Source: Liolophura sinensis
Lineage: Eukaryota > Mollusca > Polyplacophora > Chitonida > Chitonidae
Length of the DNA stretch: 64,000 nucleotides
Assembly: GCF_032854445.1 (NCBI RefSeq)
Contig: NC_088295.1
Coordinates: forward strand, 94,171,805 to 94,235,804
Reading direction: 5' to 3'
In this document: positions 11,971 to 25,380 of the stretch, in pieces
Layout of the letters: each line of letters begins with the position of its first letter
How positions within the stretch are numbered: the stretch's first letter is position 1
Notes under the pieces: model-generated
The model's database searches: none
Told to the model about the DNA's origin: nothing
The model's input: the letters and a program-made list of their open reading frames with translations, nothing else
Program-made: the position numbers and the translations under genes

Positions 11971-14900
11971 TGTAGCAGCAGTAAGACATATGGAAGCTAC
12001 CTGACATTTGACCTTCCCTTAAATGCCTTTTCTATGTTACGGCATCTGCCATAAATTTGACAATGTTATTATTAATTTCTTGTCCCTCGTTCATTCTGTA
12101 AGAAAGAAGCCTTTGTGTGAGGAATTGCCCCCAACCCCAATCATGTTTTCAGACTAAGGACCTAATATACACCATGTGGACAATGTAAAGTCAAATAAGA
12201 CTTTCGCATAGAGCTCGTCAATTAACGACTGTGATAACAGGGGGGTTATTATTCCTAGTGAAAGCATGGTGTTGTTAAGAACACCGTACATATCTTTTAT
12301 CCACCTAAATCCTCGTCATGTTTACCTCCCTTTTGAAAGATGTACATGTATGTTGTCTCACTTTGAAATACGATGCTATGTGTCATGTCAGACTTGGTGT
12401 AGGACATGGTACCTCACCAACCATCGCCATCCCCCCCCCCCCCCTCCACCCCGCTCCCGTGGAAACATAATACCAGATATCCCAGGATAAAATCCGACAG
12501 AATGAATGTTAAACCCCCATTGGCTATCTTTGCTGAAGACCCTACGACAGACACACACAAAAAAAGCAGAAAGTTTGCAATCTACAGAATGAATAAATGG
12601 AGACCAATGGAATAACCTTCAATTCTGTATATAACAGCAGTAATACTTTGTGGTCTTCGCGCTCAAGTGTTCGTCATGTTTTATTATAATTAGTACTGCA
12701 GCTGTATTTCAAATGACGATTTGTTTTGACCTGATCAATTATGGTCACATGTCAGGAGTCAGTGCAGTTGTCAAGTTGTTCGGCCAGTAGTTTTATTCGC
12801 TTCCGTACATGGCTTTTGTCAGCAAAATTGTGTCCACATAATTCGCCTGTCTAAGTTTAGGTTTTACCATAACTTCAATATGTTAGAAGTGAAATCAAGC
12901 CGCCTACACGTTATCTATTCTGAGCTGTTATGTGTGCTGGAGCTAGCGCAGCCTGCTGCGCACAGTATAGGATCCAGCTGAGTGCTGTGAGAGATAGTAC
13001 AGAATTCCTGCATTATTATCTGCCTGACTCATCCAGCCACACACGGCTGTAAACGTTAGTGAAGTGAACAGTCTGATTATAAAACATTGTGATCAGTTCT
13101 ATTCTGGTGCAAGCACTACACCTGCACATACTTAATTTAGACATCATCAGATGTTACTCTGCTTGGGAAATTTCCACCTGTTACAAAACCATGGATTATG
13201 TCCTGACAACATGATACATCAAGTCTGTAATGTGCGAAAAGAGCAAGTTGTTGTTGCCACCAAACATTTCAACGTATTTTCATCTTTCAAACGGGTATTT
13301 AATAAAATGAAGCGTGCGACAAATGTTGAAACAATACAGAGGCTTTACTCCATTTTCTAACGTATCAACGACGGCGTAACACTTAAAGTGCCATGAGAAA
13401 TTAGCGCTAAACACGATGGGGGACGTGAACATTGTTACTCAAGTGCTTTCTCACCATGCAGAGAGAAGTTCTGACGCAGACCATTTCCTTCAAAGAACTG
13501 TCATAGAAGTAATATATGAGATTACAGTTAACCATCAGACCAATGCTTATTAAAGTAATACAGCATAGAGAGTAAAATAGAGGGGAAAATAGACAGTGTG
13601 ATAGCCGGCAAATTGTCACGTGTTGACGGTGAAATACATGTACAGCCTCTTGTCAGTTTACATCAGGGTTTTATTCTAACTGTCCATGTAAATGTATAAA
13701 CAGTACCGAATTATACACTCCCTGGCACCTGGGCTTAAACAGAATTAGGTAAAAAAAGAAAAGAAGCAGTGATGTTAACTGCAATTTAAGATACGTCACT
13801 GGTCTAGAACATTAAAACAATGCGGAGGGGTCAGGCCTCGCGGGTTCGCTTAGTTCACCAGTACCTTTTTATGCAGGAATACAGTTATAATTTGACTTTT
13901 GTAACTAATCAGAATTGTCCCACGTATTCAGTATAGTCATCTCCTTTCTTAGTCTTCTGATTTGATTCATTACTATTTGTATTGTTGTCTGACGTGGACA
14001 TTGTTTTCTGGTCCGAAAAGAGCAAGGTAAAATTTATCATCATTTCCATGACATACATTGGACATAGTACGGTTCAGAAGAGAAATTCAAGACAACCCTG
14101 AAACGCTGGACTCGCAGTGTCTAGTAGCTTAATCCCCCCCCCCTCCTCCAACAAAGTGCATGTAGTATTGCAGTGCCGTTTATTTTTCGTAATTGGGCGC
14201 AGATGTTCCAACATTCCTGTCTATCGCCTGTGATTGATTTTTCTGGCTCCGGTGGCACGTGCCAAATTCCACGTAGGCCAGACTCACCAAGAGAGAGGAA
14301 ATGGTCACGTGATCACTTGTTGATTGTTGTTCTTATATATCCCTGTGTTTCGAAAAGGGCTGGGGTGGGGAAGTTTTGAGGTAAATGTCGGCTTAGTCAC
14401 ACATATTACTCAGCATATCTGATCACTTATAATATCTTATGAGATGGGTGAATAACAAGGTACCTTACACGCCCATAAGGATCATCAGGTGGAGGTAAAT
14501 GTTATCTAACTATGCAAATAACCAACTCTGTAAATAAAGAATTCAACTCGTTATTTTCTCTGGTGTTATAATGATGGCTTACATCCTCCACCTGGAGAAT
14601 ATTTTGTTTGACAGTATTTAAAATAATGATGCAATAAATGCGTAAAAAGCCATACTTCAACTGATCTAACTATACCGTGGGCGCAGTTTAAAGATTGAAG
14701 CTTACAATATATTATATGATTGCTTTTTGATTTTGTCATGCATGTGGGTGTGTCTTATGGATTTTGTGCAGCATATAAGTAGAAGAGTTTGATTAATGTG
14801 TTTTGGTAAAGACAGTATATTCATTATGACTGAGGATGATAGGCCGGTATGTGGCCGTCAGGAATAAGCTATAAGTGTATAGATGAACTATATTTACAAG

Positions 14901-17900
14901 CACAAGGAGTGGTGTGTAAGCTGATACCACAAGCCGGCCGGCTCCAGATGCCTTTTCGGCTTCTGCCTGAAATAGATTCTGAAGGAACCTTCCTGAAAAG
15001 AGCGTGACCTTTACACAAGGTACTATATTTTACAGAGAACATTCCCATACGACCACAACAAAACTAATAAACTTGATTAAGCCTGATTTTCAGATCTTGC
15101 AAAGAATTTGATACCTACTGCAAAAACAATCCCGGTAAAATACCGTCGGAAGAAGACATCGCCATATGCAAATAAGGGTGTTGGGAAACAGACCTATCAT
15201 TGGTAGCCAATGGGAGTCTTTCCAGACGGTCATGTGACTTACAGGGCAACCTGGGTTATTGCGACTGATACCGAATTCCAAAGATTTGACAATATTTTTA
15301 CACTTGGAGGGTACTGTGTCATCTCCATTTAACCGCTATAGGTCTTGATTAACACCTTTGGCAAAGGTTTTTGCTCTTCATTGAAAATATCCATTAACTT
15401 TTGCACATGCAAAGTTTTTTTGTTTTTTTTACAAACTGGTACGTACAAAATAGTATTTATCACCGAAACTAATTTAGAACAATTTTCAACAAAAATGCTG
15501 CATCTATTCTTTTCAAAATGGTACCTACCCTGCCGTGCAGTGCCCGGTCCATTCCCATAGCATGTACTCTTTCAGACATTTTGATAAGGTAGAGGCTTGA
15601 TAGTCCAAACGAAAAGAATTAGAAAAGAGGTAAAAGTTCCTCTCCGTGGGTAGTTTAGGAAGAAAAGTCCCTGATGAAAACGGCGGATGACTGCTGTACC
15701 GGGCCGGCCACGCTCCAAGCTCCTACAGCTCGGCAGACTAGATGGTCAGAAAGTGACTGCACTCCTATCTTAAGTTTCACCAACCACAAGGATTCCGCTG
15801 AAGTTTCCCTGCGCGGCTCTTCCAATTACCTCCTGCGTGAATGGTTCTATTACTGGAGAATATATATGTGCTGGCATCGCCCTCTCAAAATAAGTTAGTC
15901 ATGACGTCACTCAATATGGTCAGAGAAAGTCCATATGGAGCATGCGCATCTGAGGTAGAGCTGTCGACAATCATACATTTGACCATGTCACTTCTGATTG
16001 CAAAGGATGACTTGTAACTTGACCAGATGGCATTTAGCACCCGACACTCACCGACATTTTCTATTCAATGAGTCAATAAGAAGATGTGATTTATACAAAT
16101 GATCCCTTTCATTCCAGGGCGTGTGAGTTGGAGTTTACTTATGAAGAGTTGGGGGATCATGTTCATATAGACACGGACAGACTTAGGGGTCTGATGATCA
16201 GTGTGTCAGATGTCAAACCTCGGCCTATCGCCAAGGGACTATCTACACCAGCAGTGGGCCATGTGCACCGCTATCTAATATCTTCCAATACCTTCCCGAG
16301 ACCAAATATTTATCACAGCTTCTTTCTGATTCTAGCTATGTTGCTTAGTGGATGGGATTTGCCGATAAATGTTCACATATCCACAGAACCAAAACATTCA
16401 CGCGGAGAAGATCTGTGTAGAATTTAGCATGATAAATGTTCAAGTGTCCACAAGTAACAAAACATTCATACAGAGAAAATGGGAGTAGAATCTAGAGCTC
16501 CTGGGCATAACTTTTTCACACCTAAACTTCTCTATCTTTCCTACACAGATGATTTCGGAACTTCCGAAAAGGACATACAAAGTGACGGTGAAATTAAACA
16601 CGTATGCTTTGCCACTCATGACAAAATGGCGGTACCAATATACAACTTCCGGTTTAATATCGCAGTTTCTACAATAATGTTCGTCCATCCGGTAAATCAA
16701 AATATTTTTCATTTCCAAATTTTATACTCCAACCAACAAGGATATTGTATAACTTTAAATAAAACACTGCTTTTTTCAAACGAACATGACATTCGTTTCA
16801 ATGCATTATAACTTAATTTTCGAGTTAAACAAAAACTGCGTTTAGTGAGGAATTGGAGTTACTGCTAGGGGCAGATCAACGTATATGCTAAATTCGACGC
16901 TTCTTCTCCTCATCCACGGACTTTGCTGGTGAACGTTAACCCAGTGTTAGCCTGGCTCTATCTGCCTTATGTATGGATAAATAGAATTAGATGCAGGACT
17001 TCGTAAATTTTAAATAACTTTGGTAGAGGGGATATGGGCTTGTGCAGTTTTTATTGTCACTTCAATGTCCATCTGATGCTCGCAAAATAAATCGCAATAG
17101 TACTAAAATTTAATTTTTTTTTTTTATATAAGCCATTGATGCCTAGTGAACACGCACACAAGAACAACAATTTAAATCTAAGACTACAAGATGGAATTCC
17201 CAAAGGTGATTATCAAAATATAAATATAAATTAGAAAGTGAGGGATGAAATGTAGTGATTTGTTATCTCTCGTGGGTGTGGCTAGCGGCCGGGAATGTTG
17301 CTCCAATAAGCCGAGGCTTCACGTTTAACTAAAGCAGCCGGCAAAGTCTGAAGTAAAACGGAGGGTTATTCGAGCCAGTAGGCCGAATGTAACAGCTGAA
17401 GATAGTGAAGTGTACAGTCACTCCGAATGAGGCCCGCGCAGAGACTTTTAAGGAGAAAACATGCAGAAAACGGAAATTCGATATGGAGGAGAGAAGCCTG
17501 TTGGCAGTTGTGGTGGAGAGGTGCCACTGGGGGATGTTCTCAAAGCTTCTAGTTTATGGTACCCCATTTACATGATAGCTGCCACGTGTGGACAGCCCCA
17601 TCTGCTTATCATCTTGAGATGGCCAATTGATGAGTTTTGTGTTGGGGACGTATAGTGTGCTGCCAAGCTCATGATATAATGAAGACTTACAGCACCGCTA
17701 ACGCGATGTACCCAGGCGACGTTATCTTATAAATCTACTCCTACCAACGTGCTTAGAGGTACATGTCGTGAAAGTCGCGGCTTTGTCTCTGAACAGGTCG
17801 TAACAAGCAAATCAACATTTTCTGTTTTTTGGTATGAAGTTCTTTACCGATATATACACAGACAATATTCGAGCTACTGGAAAATTATATTATGCAGCCA

Positions 17901-19329
17901 ATCTGTTTAATCACCACGGACGATTTAAATCTTCAGATAACCAGCCTAATTAGTCTGTTGATGTCGTATGGTATATTGCTATATGGACATGCATGTTGAG
18001 ATGAGTACCTAATAGGCTAGATGTCTCAACTGGAATGAAGCACGGTACTTCTCGCCCTTCCAGCGGACACTTTGACTCCTGTTTCATAGATGTGTTATAC
18101 CTACAGGCCTGCAGGGGAGGAATCAAATTCCGTATGAGTTGCTACAGAGAGGCCAAGACTGGGGCATTTTGTTAGCGTGGTATGCGTTGGTTGTGAACAG
18201 ACACGCCAGAGTGTACAGGGATGCTTATAGGTCAAGTCTAAAACACGTTCACATAGCTCTGCCTCTATTTCTGTTATACTTCCCATTTTCCGGTTAACCA
18301 CAGACTTCCAGTTTTAACCGGTTCCTAAATGACTTCATGAATCCAATTTTCACTCTTGGGCACTTTTTGTTTTTAACATACACCTGAGGGCACTTAGCTT
18401 ATCCAGTGGAATTGAATGGATTAGCCTCCCTGTACCTTCATGTAGTAAGATAACGCTATAGTACGTTAACTGTAATCTGTAATTGGTCACTTCATTTTGA
18501 AGATTTCCAGACGCCTGCAGAACAAAACTGATCACAGCACGACAAAAATTGTACCGATACCATCACATCCACCAAAAGAGGGCTTTAGTTATAACACCGG
18601 TTACACACCTCGTACAAGCTAACTTAGAAACAACTGAGTCTTTCACATCTGAAGAAAACAAACCATCAATAAACACTGCGTGAGAATACAAAGTTTCGGC
18701 AGCTTATGTTATTATATAGGCCATACGGTTTCTGTTATTGACACATGTAGGCCTATTCACATCTGCAAATCGGCACAACTTCACATTATAGTTTCACGAA
18801 TTATTTTCTGCAAGTTTGCATTAGCTAATATACTGTAGAAATATAGAGCGTAATGATTCTCGAGAAGTGGTGTTGATATATACACCAACTGGCGTTGCGT
18901 CGCTGTTTACACCACGTCATGCTATACATGCTACTCCACGTGACATTGTACTGTCACTGTTCACAAGTGATCCGTCTCACGTTGACGTGCGGGTAGAAAT
19001 CAATGTACGACAATGTTGACAGCTTCGTAATTATGTCTACGATTTTGACTTTTATTAATTTTGAATTTATTAATTCCACGAATTCAAACAGATATATTCA
19101 GTGCAGAGAGATGGATAATGGCGGGAATTAAGCCATTCAGATTTGTTCAGTCCCAAAATATAAATACATGGAATATTTCGTATAAATAATCAACCTGGTA
19201 TATTACAACATATCATATTTACTTTTAAAGGAACAGACAAAAGAAGAAGAAAAAAGAAAATTGAGAAAACTGCTCTTACCAATAACAACATGTGTTGCAA
19301 TATTCAAAAAACAAAGAGGTGTATATGAA
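11971..19329. other. 7.3-kb region without a recognised gene
   Basis: I found no exon with recognisable protein similarity. Noted items: C-homopolymer tracts near 12430 and 14133; a 67-bp direct duplication at 16364-16430/16431-16497 (GATAAATGTTCA...ACATTCA); and a dispersed repeat at about 13622-13700 (CCTCTTGTCAGTTTA...CCATGTAAAT) that recurs at about 22085-22160. A CpG-rich patch at 17280-17460 could be promoter-like. The missing first calponin exon could lie here. Confidence 0.5.
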
Positions 19330-20340
19330 GACTGGGGTTTTGGATGACAGATTTGCGCCCGCGTGTGATAGTTATGCATGGCAGATTTTGACGTAGGCAC
19401 TGTAAACAGTGATGAGGCGTATGATAGTTATGAACGGCAGATTTGGGTTCGCGTATGATAGTTATGAATGGCAGATTTGGGTTCACGTATGATAGTTATG
19501 AATGGCAGATTGTGACGTAAACAATGTAAAACAGTGATGAGGCGTATGATAGTTATGAATAGCAGATTTGGGTTCGCGTATGATAGTTATGATGGAAGAT
19601 TTAGGTTCGCGTATGATAGTTATGAATGGCAGATGTGGGTTCGCGTATGATAGTTATGAATGGCAGATTTGGGTTCGCGTATGATAGTTATGAATGGCAG
19701 ATTTGGGTTCGCGTATGATAGTTATGAATGGCAGATTTGGGTTTGCGTATGATAGTTATGAATGGCAGATTTAGGTTCGCGTATGATAGTTATGAATGGC
19801 AGATTTGGGATCGTGCATGATAGTTATGAATGGCAGATTTGGGTTTGCGTATGATAGTTATGAATGGCAGATTTAGGTTCGCGTATGATAGTTATGAATG
19901 GCAGATTTGGGATCGTGTATGATAGTTATGAATGGCAGATTTGGGATCGTGTATGATAGTTATGAATGGCAGATTTGAGTTTGCGTATGATAGTTATGAA
20001 TGGCAGATTTAGGTTCGCGTATGATAGTTATGAATGGCAGATTTGGGATCGTGTATGATAGTTATGAATGGCAGATTTGGGATCGTGTATGATAGTTATG
20101 AATGTTATGAATGTTACTGATGCATATGATGCATATGATGCATATATGACGTAAACACTGTAAAAAGTGACGAGGCGTATGATAATTATGAATGGCAGAT
20201 TGTGACGTAAACAGTGTCAAAAGTGACGAGGCGTATGATAGTTATGAATGGCAGATTGTGACGTAAACACTGTCAAAAGTGACGAGGCGTATGATAGTTA
20301 TGAATGGCAGATTGTGACGTAAACACTATCAAAAGTGATG
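19330..20340. repeat. 34-bp minisatellite
   Basis: About 25 copies of GCGTATGATAGTTATGAATG followed by GCAGATTTGGGTTC. Some units have GGGATCGTGT or TGTGACGTAAACA in place of the last part. The TGTGACGTAAACA variants sit at both ends of the array. Confidence 0.95.
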
Positions 20341-20344
20341 GGGT

Positions 20345-20950
20345 AACAGATATGGGTAGCAAATAGCTTAACGGGCATCCGAATACAAGAATAAATATTT
20401 AATTTAGTCAAAGAAAGGATCTTCAGACACTTAAAGAGATTGAAAGTGTGTTCGAGTCTGTGAGAAAAGGAATTGACTTGCACCGCACGTTTTTGAAGCT
20501 GAATGAGTGGCTGTAGGTATGATATGTTTGATATGTACTTCTCCAAAGAGGATTGTCGTAGTAGGAAAATATCAAAGAAGACTGAATTATTAACTGATAT
20601 GAGAGTGTCACGAAAGTTTGTTATTGAAAATAAGGCCAATGAATTTGTGCCGACCACTATAGTCAGATGAGCCCCGTCGATCATGCCAAGCTCTTCTGTG
20701 AGAATACGACGACGAACAAGCACTGTTGTCATCATCGGAAAAGGTAAATTCAAAATACTGAATGAGCGAATAATGTTACTGATGTATATGAAAAAAGAAG
20801 TGGACCCAGTATTGCGGTAGACCACAGTACTGGTGTAAATGGCGAAAGAAAGCCTTCAAATGTGACTGCTTGTTGTCGGCCAGTTAAGCAACTCCTCAAC
20901 AAACTGAAAGCCATAACTGAAAGTCGATAAATCCAAGAAGACAATTGCAC
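20345..20950 (-). mobile_element. Degraded LINE (non-LTR retrotransposon) reverse-transcriptase fragment
   Basis: On the minus strand, in order: LRSCLTGRQQAV, GFLSPFTPV, ILGPLLF, a palm box reading FSDD (about 20742-20731, the FADD/YADD position), ITNFRDTLISVNNS, and the C-terminal block LQKRAVQV...LFKCLKIL. This order is typical of Jockey/CR1-like LINE reverse transcriptases. The blocks lie in three frames, so several frameshifts separate them. No endonuclease or 3' tail was recognised. The fragment abuts the 57-bp array at about 20955. Confidence 0.8.
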
Positions 20951-20954
20951 TAAA

Positions 20955-21960
20955 GTGCTTAGATTGTACCGGAATTCATATACTGTGTTGATGTACATTA
21001 CCTTTATTGTACATACGACAGTGTACCGGAATTCATATACTATGTCGATATACATTACTTTTATTGTACATGCGACAGTGTACCGGAATTCATATACTTT
21101 GTTGATATACATTACTTTTACTCTACGTACGACAGTGTACCGGAATTCATATACTATGTTGATGTACATTACTTTTATTGTACATACGACAGTGTACCGG
21201 AATTCATATACTATGTTGATGTACATTACTTTTATTGTACATACGACAGTGTACCGGAATTCATATACTATGTTGATGTACATTACTTTTACTCTACGTA
21301 CGACAGTGTACCGGAATTCATATAATGTGTTGATATACATTACTTTTACTCTACGTACGACAGTGTACCGGAATTCATATACTATGTTGATGTAAATTAC
21401 TTTTATTGTACATACGACAGTGTACCGGAATTCATATACTATGTTGATGTACATTACTTTTATTGTACATACGACAGTGTACCGGAATTCATATACTATG
21501 TTGATGTACATTACTTTTATTGTACATACGACAGTGTACCGGAATTCATATACTGTGTTGATGTACATTACTTTTATTGTACATACCACAGTGTACCGGA
21601 ATTCATATACTGTGTTGATATACATTACGTTTACTCTACGTACGACAGTGTACCGGAATTCATATACTATGTTGATGTAAATTACTTTTATTGTACATAC
21701 GACAGTGTACCGGAATTCATATACTGTGTTGATATACATTACTTTTACTCTACGTACGACAGTGTACCGGAATTCATATACTGTGTTGATGTAAAATACT
21801 TTTATTGTACATACGACAGTGTACCGGAATTCATATACTATGTTGATGTACATTACTTTTATTGTACATACGACAGTGTACCGGAATTCATATACTATGT
21901 TGATGTACATTACTTTTATTGTACATACGGTAGTGTACCGGAATTCATATACTATGGTGA
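20955..21960. repeat. 57-bp minisatellite
   Basis: About 17-18 copies of GTGTACCGGAATTCATATAC, then TATGTTGATGTACATTACTT and TTATTGTACATACGACA. Two sub-variants alternate irregularly (TTGTACATACGACA and CTCTACGTACGACA). The period of 19 codons leaves long frames on both strands, including a 405-codon minus frame that runs on into LINE sequence. This is judged an artefact. Confidence 0.95.
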
Positions 21961-22412
21961 ACTTCATGATGAGGCGTTTTTCTATTGGGATTTATATTTC
22001 TGTAAATATAAAAGACTACAGAATGGAGAGTAATACCAGAGCAGGGATGGAGGTGTGATACTTGACAAATACGTCATGGTCCGCACAGGTAGCGGGTGAA
22101 ATACGGCCTCTTGTCAGTTTATCTCAGTTTTATTTTGACTGTTCATGTAAATTATTACATGGTTGCAACCTATTAGTGGTGTTATAAGCTTTGGCAAAGT
22201 GTTCCCCGAAAACAGACGAAACCTTATGGTATTTATGTGGCATAAATAGGTATACAAAAGTCAACAGTCTGAATACATGTACGTCCTTTCAAATCAAGAA
22301 CAAGAGAACGTCCCAGGATATCCGTGTCCTAGGGCTTTTTTTACCCGTCCTTGGCCCGTTCAGCTCAGAGTCGTCCATCAACCGAGATCTGGCAGCGGTA
22401 GACACACACACT

Positions 22413-22449
<37 letters not shown>

Positions 22450-24440
22450 TCTACGTTACCGCTACCACGCAGTAGCTTAGCTGCCAAAACGTTGCATCCT
22501 TGTAAGCGGCTTCAGAGTTTACATCATAATGAGAGGTGATAAGCTTAGCTGAAGGTTAGGTTGACACAGTAATCATTTGGGTCTTGGACTGGCAGCCATA
22601 CTCATGTACATATAACAACACTGAAGAGTGCTCTACCTGATCACAGTGTCACGAGTAGAAGAACACCTACAGCTCTCCAGGCGCACATTTTTGAGTGTGT
22701 TAAATTTCTTAAATTGTTGTTGCGCTTAAATTTCAATCGTTCATACAAATATCATGGCCGCAGATCCCCCAAAAAGCCCTTGCCATAAACAACTGCTATT
22801 TATCGAGGATATTTTAATATAGCCTTTGATTGTTAGCGCTTCATTTCTGTGTACCAATAATATACATATACTTGAAAAAACGGATACATACATGTAACTG
22901 CAGCCTTTCGTAATGGTAATATTTAGTAAGGAATTTTAGGAGTAGAGATTTCTGTTAGGCCCTATTTCACGATACACGGGATTTAACAAATACTTTGATT
23001 TTTGTGGGTGTGCTGTACGTCATAATCGTGTTATTTTTATATATGTATATTTTATGTACAGAATCATGCTGTTCAGGGTTTTCTTTACTTTCTCTATCAT
23101 CATGTCATTATCCATTAAAAGACTGAATTTCCTCACTAAATGTTTGAGTCTATGTACATATATAAAACACGATACCTTTACTTTTATATCCAAGTGCACA
23201 AAGACTGGTTCCCGATGTTAACGTAATGGTTATCGTGTTTACTTGTTTATGTTGTAGGAATTTTTAGCTGATGAAAGCAAGTATGAATATCTCGTCAATA
23301 ATATCAGAGTGAATTGGTCTACCAAAGCAGCATAATGTTCGCTGGGTCGGGCCCAAACCATATGGCCATATACCCGGAGGAGTCAACCACCATTAGCCAG
23401 GAGCTTAATTCCTCTGAGTATATGGCTAATGGTGGAGGGCTCCTTCGTGAACATGCAATTCTTGGTGCTGTACCTGTCACCATGTACGGGCTACATGCAA
23501 TCAAATTCCGTATCACAGGTTACTCGTGATGCTGTGCTGGTCATCATTTATGCGCGATGCATGCAGTCAGGTCCTGGCTCTTCCCGGTTTCCTCCTATCA
23601 TAATGCTGCCCTCCATCCTAAAATCTCACTCCATTCACAGATCATTCCTGATCATCAATGACAAGAAGTTGCATTTCACCGGTTACGCGTGACCATTTCT
23701 AGCGCTTTACTCTCTATGCTGTACATCTTTTGTTACATTATGTATGAGCACTACACAAAGGATTGTTGAACGTAGTTTACAAAAGTGTCGGTACTCATTA
23801 GGCCATTCTTGATGCCGTACCGGCCATCGCATATGTGAGGCATGCAATCAGACTCCATATCCCAGGTCATTCTTGATGCCGTACCGGCCATCGTATATGT
23901 GCTGTATGCAATCAGACTCCGTATTACAAGTTATTCTTGATGCCGTACCCGCCATCGCATATGGCGAGGCCAGGGGCCGTGTATTGACTTGTTTGTTGAA
24001 TTAGATCAATGCGTTGGATATATGCAGTCAAAGCTCAACTGGGAGACATATCTTTTTTCGGCAACTTATATACTAGCATAGTACATGATTTGAATACTGA
24101 TTTAAATCATTCGCCAAGAACATACCCCTGGCCTTCCCAACTTCATTGAAAATTGGCATCCTCATGTCTGTTTTGACGCATAGATCCATATCACAGTTCA
24201 TTCTTGATGACATACCGCCCAGCCTGTACACGTGTAGCGTTCCCAGAGATCACTGAACAAATCATTCCGGTCGGCTAAGGCATTGTATTTACAGGAGTTA
24301 TAATCTGTCTCTGAATCACATGTTCATGTGTGTGTAAAAAAGTGAAAAAGACACCATCGGGCCACGATATTATTAAAATTTGCAGTAACTCACAATTAAA
24401 AAAAATAACAAGTAGGACTAACATCTTTTATATTTTGTAG
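21961..24440. other. Mostly unique DNA with small repeats, no gene recognised
   Basis: Contains a (CA)n(TA)n microsatellite at about 22404-22450. A short inverted repeat (ACCACCATTAGCCA at about 23387 and TGGCTAATGGTGG at about 23425) is also present. Diverged direct copies of an approximately 67-bp motif (ATTCTTGATGCCGTACCGGCCATCG...CAATCAGACTCC) run from about 23430 to 23960. No coding exon was recognised. Confidence 0.5.
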
Positions 24441-24448
24441 ATCTGAAG

Positions 24449-24690
24449 AAGTTGTCTTTGACAACGATAATCTGATTTCCAAGATCGACACAGTTTATGC
24501 CGGATTAAAAGTTGTCTTTGACAACGATAATCTGATTTCCAAGATCGACGCAGTTTATGCCGGATTATTAAGTTAATGGAATCTGCAGTTAGAGATGGTA
24601 AAATAGCGGGCTTGGCTGGTAATATTGCAGGCGTAGCTGGTAATATTGCAGGCATAGCTGGTAATATATCCAGCGTAGCTGGTAATGTGG
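24449..24690. repeat. 60-bp tandem duplication followed by 21-bp repeats
   Basis: A 60-bp segment (GTTGTCTTTGACAACGATAA... to ...GTTTATGCCGGATTA) occurs twice with one or two differences. It is followed by about four copies of a 21-bp unit, GGCGTAGCTGGTAATATTGC. In the plus frame from 24576 the 21-bp unit reads as the heptad AGVAGNI. A stop separates the two parts in the first frame, so no single protein is proposed. Confidence 0.8.
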
Positions 24691-24699
24691 CGGGCGTAG

Positions 24700-25380
24700 A
24701 ATTAAGTCACAAGAACAGACTGGTTTACATCATTATAGAAAATGTGTTCTCGACTAAGTGTGAGGCCTCAATAATTCCTTGGCAAATTCTATTCAATGAA
24801 ATACCTCGCATTTGCCAACGACGAATGTGCTTCCCCCTACAAATGACATCAGAAAGTTGATTTAAGGCTGCAAGAGTACTCTCCCTTGCAAAAACTATTG
24901 TGTATCGCCATAAAGTTTGGGATACGGAGTCTTTAAGGACAATATAAGGCATAGGCCTCGAGAGATATTTTATACTGCATCATTCCTCATCACAACTTAG
25001 TGAACTCAGTTCAAATATAATCAGCGTAAATGCATTCCTACACTACAGTACTCGTAGTAAAATTTCCCACTACTTTACCTAGTATGGCCACCCGTGATTC
25101 CACTTTCACTTGCTATTTTGTTCGAAATCTCACTTCGCCGTTTTCACCTTGACGTTCAGTTAAAGTTTGGATTGTAATCCTCCTTAGTTCACATAGTGTA
25201 CATCTTATTCGCATCTTTATGCAGAGAAAGAATGACGCCTATTTATTATTTCATACTGGGGCGAAAAGACGTGTACCTTCACGAGTTCGAATCTTTTGCT
25301 TTGGAAGCTTCCGTCTGGGGCACTGATGTGAGAAGTGGTGTGAGGAGGGGCCTGACGAGATCGTCTGACGCGTGGGCTGA
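24700..25380. other. Unique DNA without a recognised gene
   Basis: No exon was identified. The heptad-repeat frame from 24576 continues open to about 24860, but nothing in it is recognisable. Frames that enter from the 12-bp array on its right side end here. Confidence 0.45.

Noticed and set aside
19330-20340. tRNA box-B-like GGGTTCGCGT in the 34-bp array
   Set aside because: No box A at the right distance and no cloverleaf; the motif is just part of the repeat unit.
20750-21967. 405-codon minus-strand open frame
   Set aside because: It is the 57-bp array read in a frame kept open by its period, running into LINE remnants. Both strands are open, and there is no plausible start or domain.
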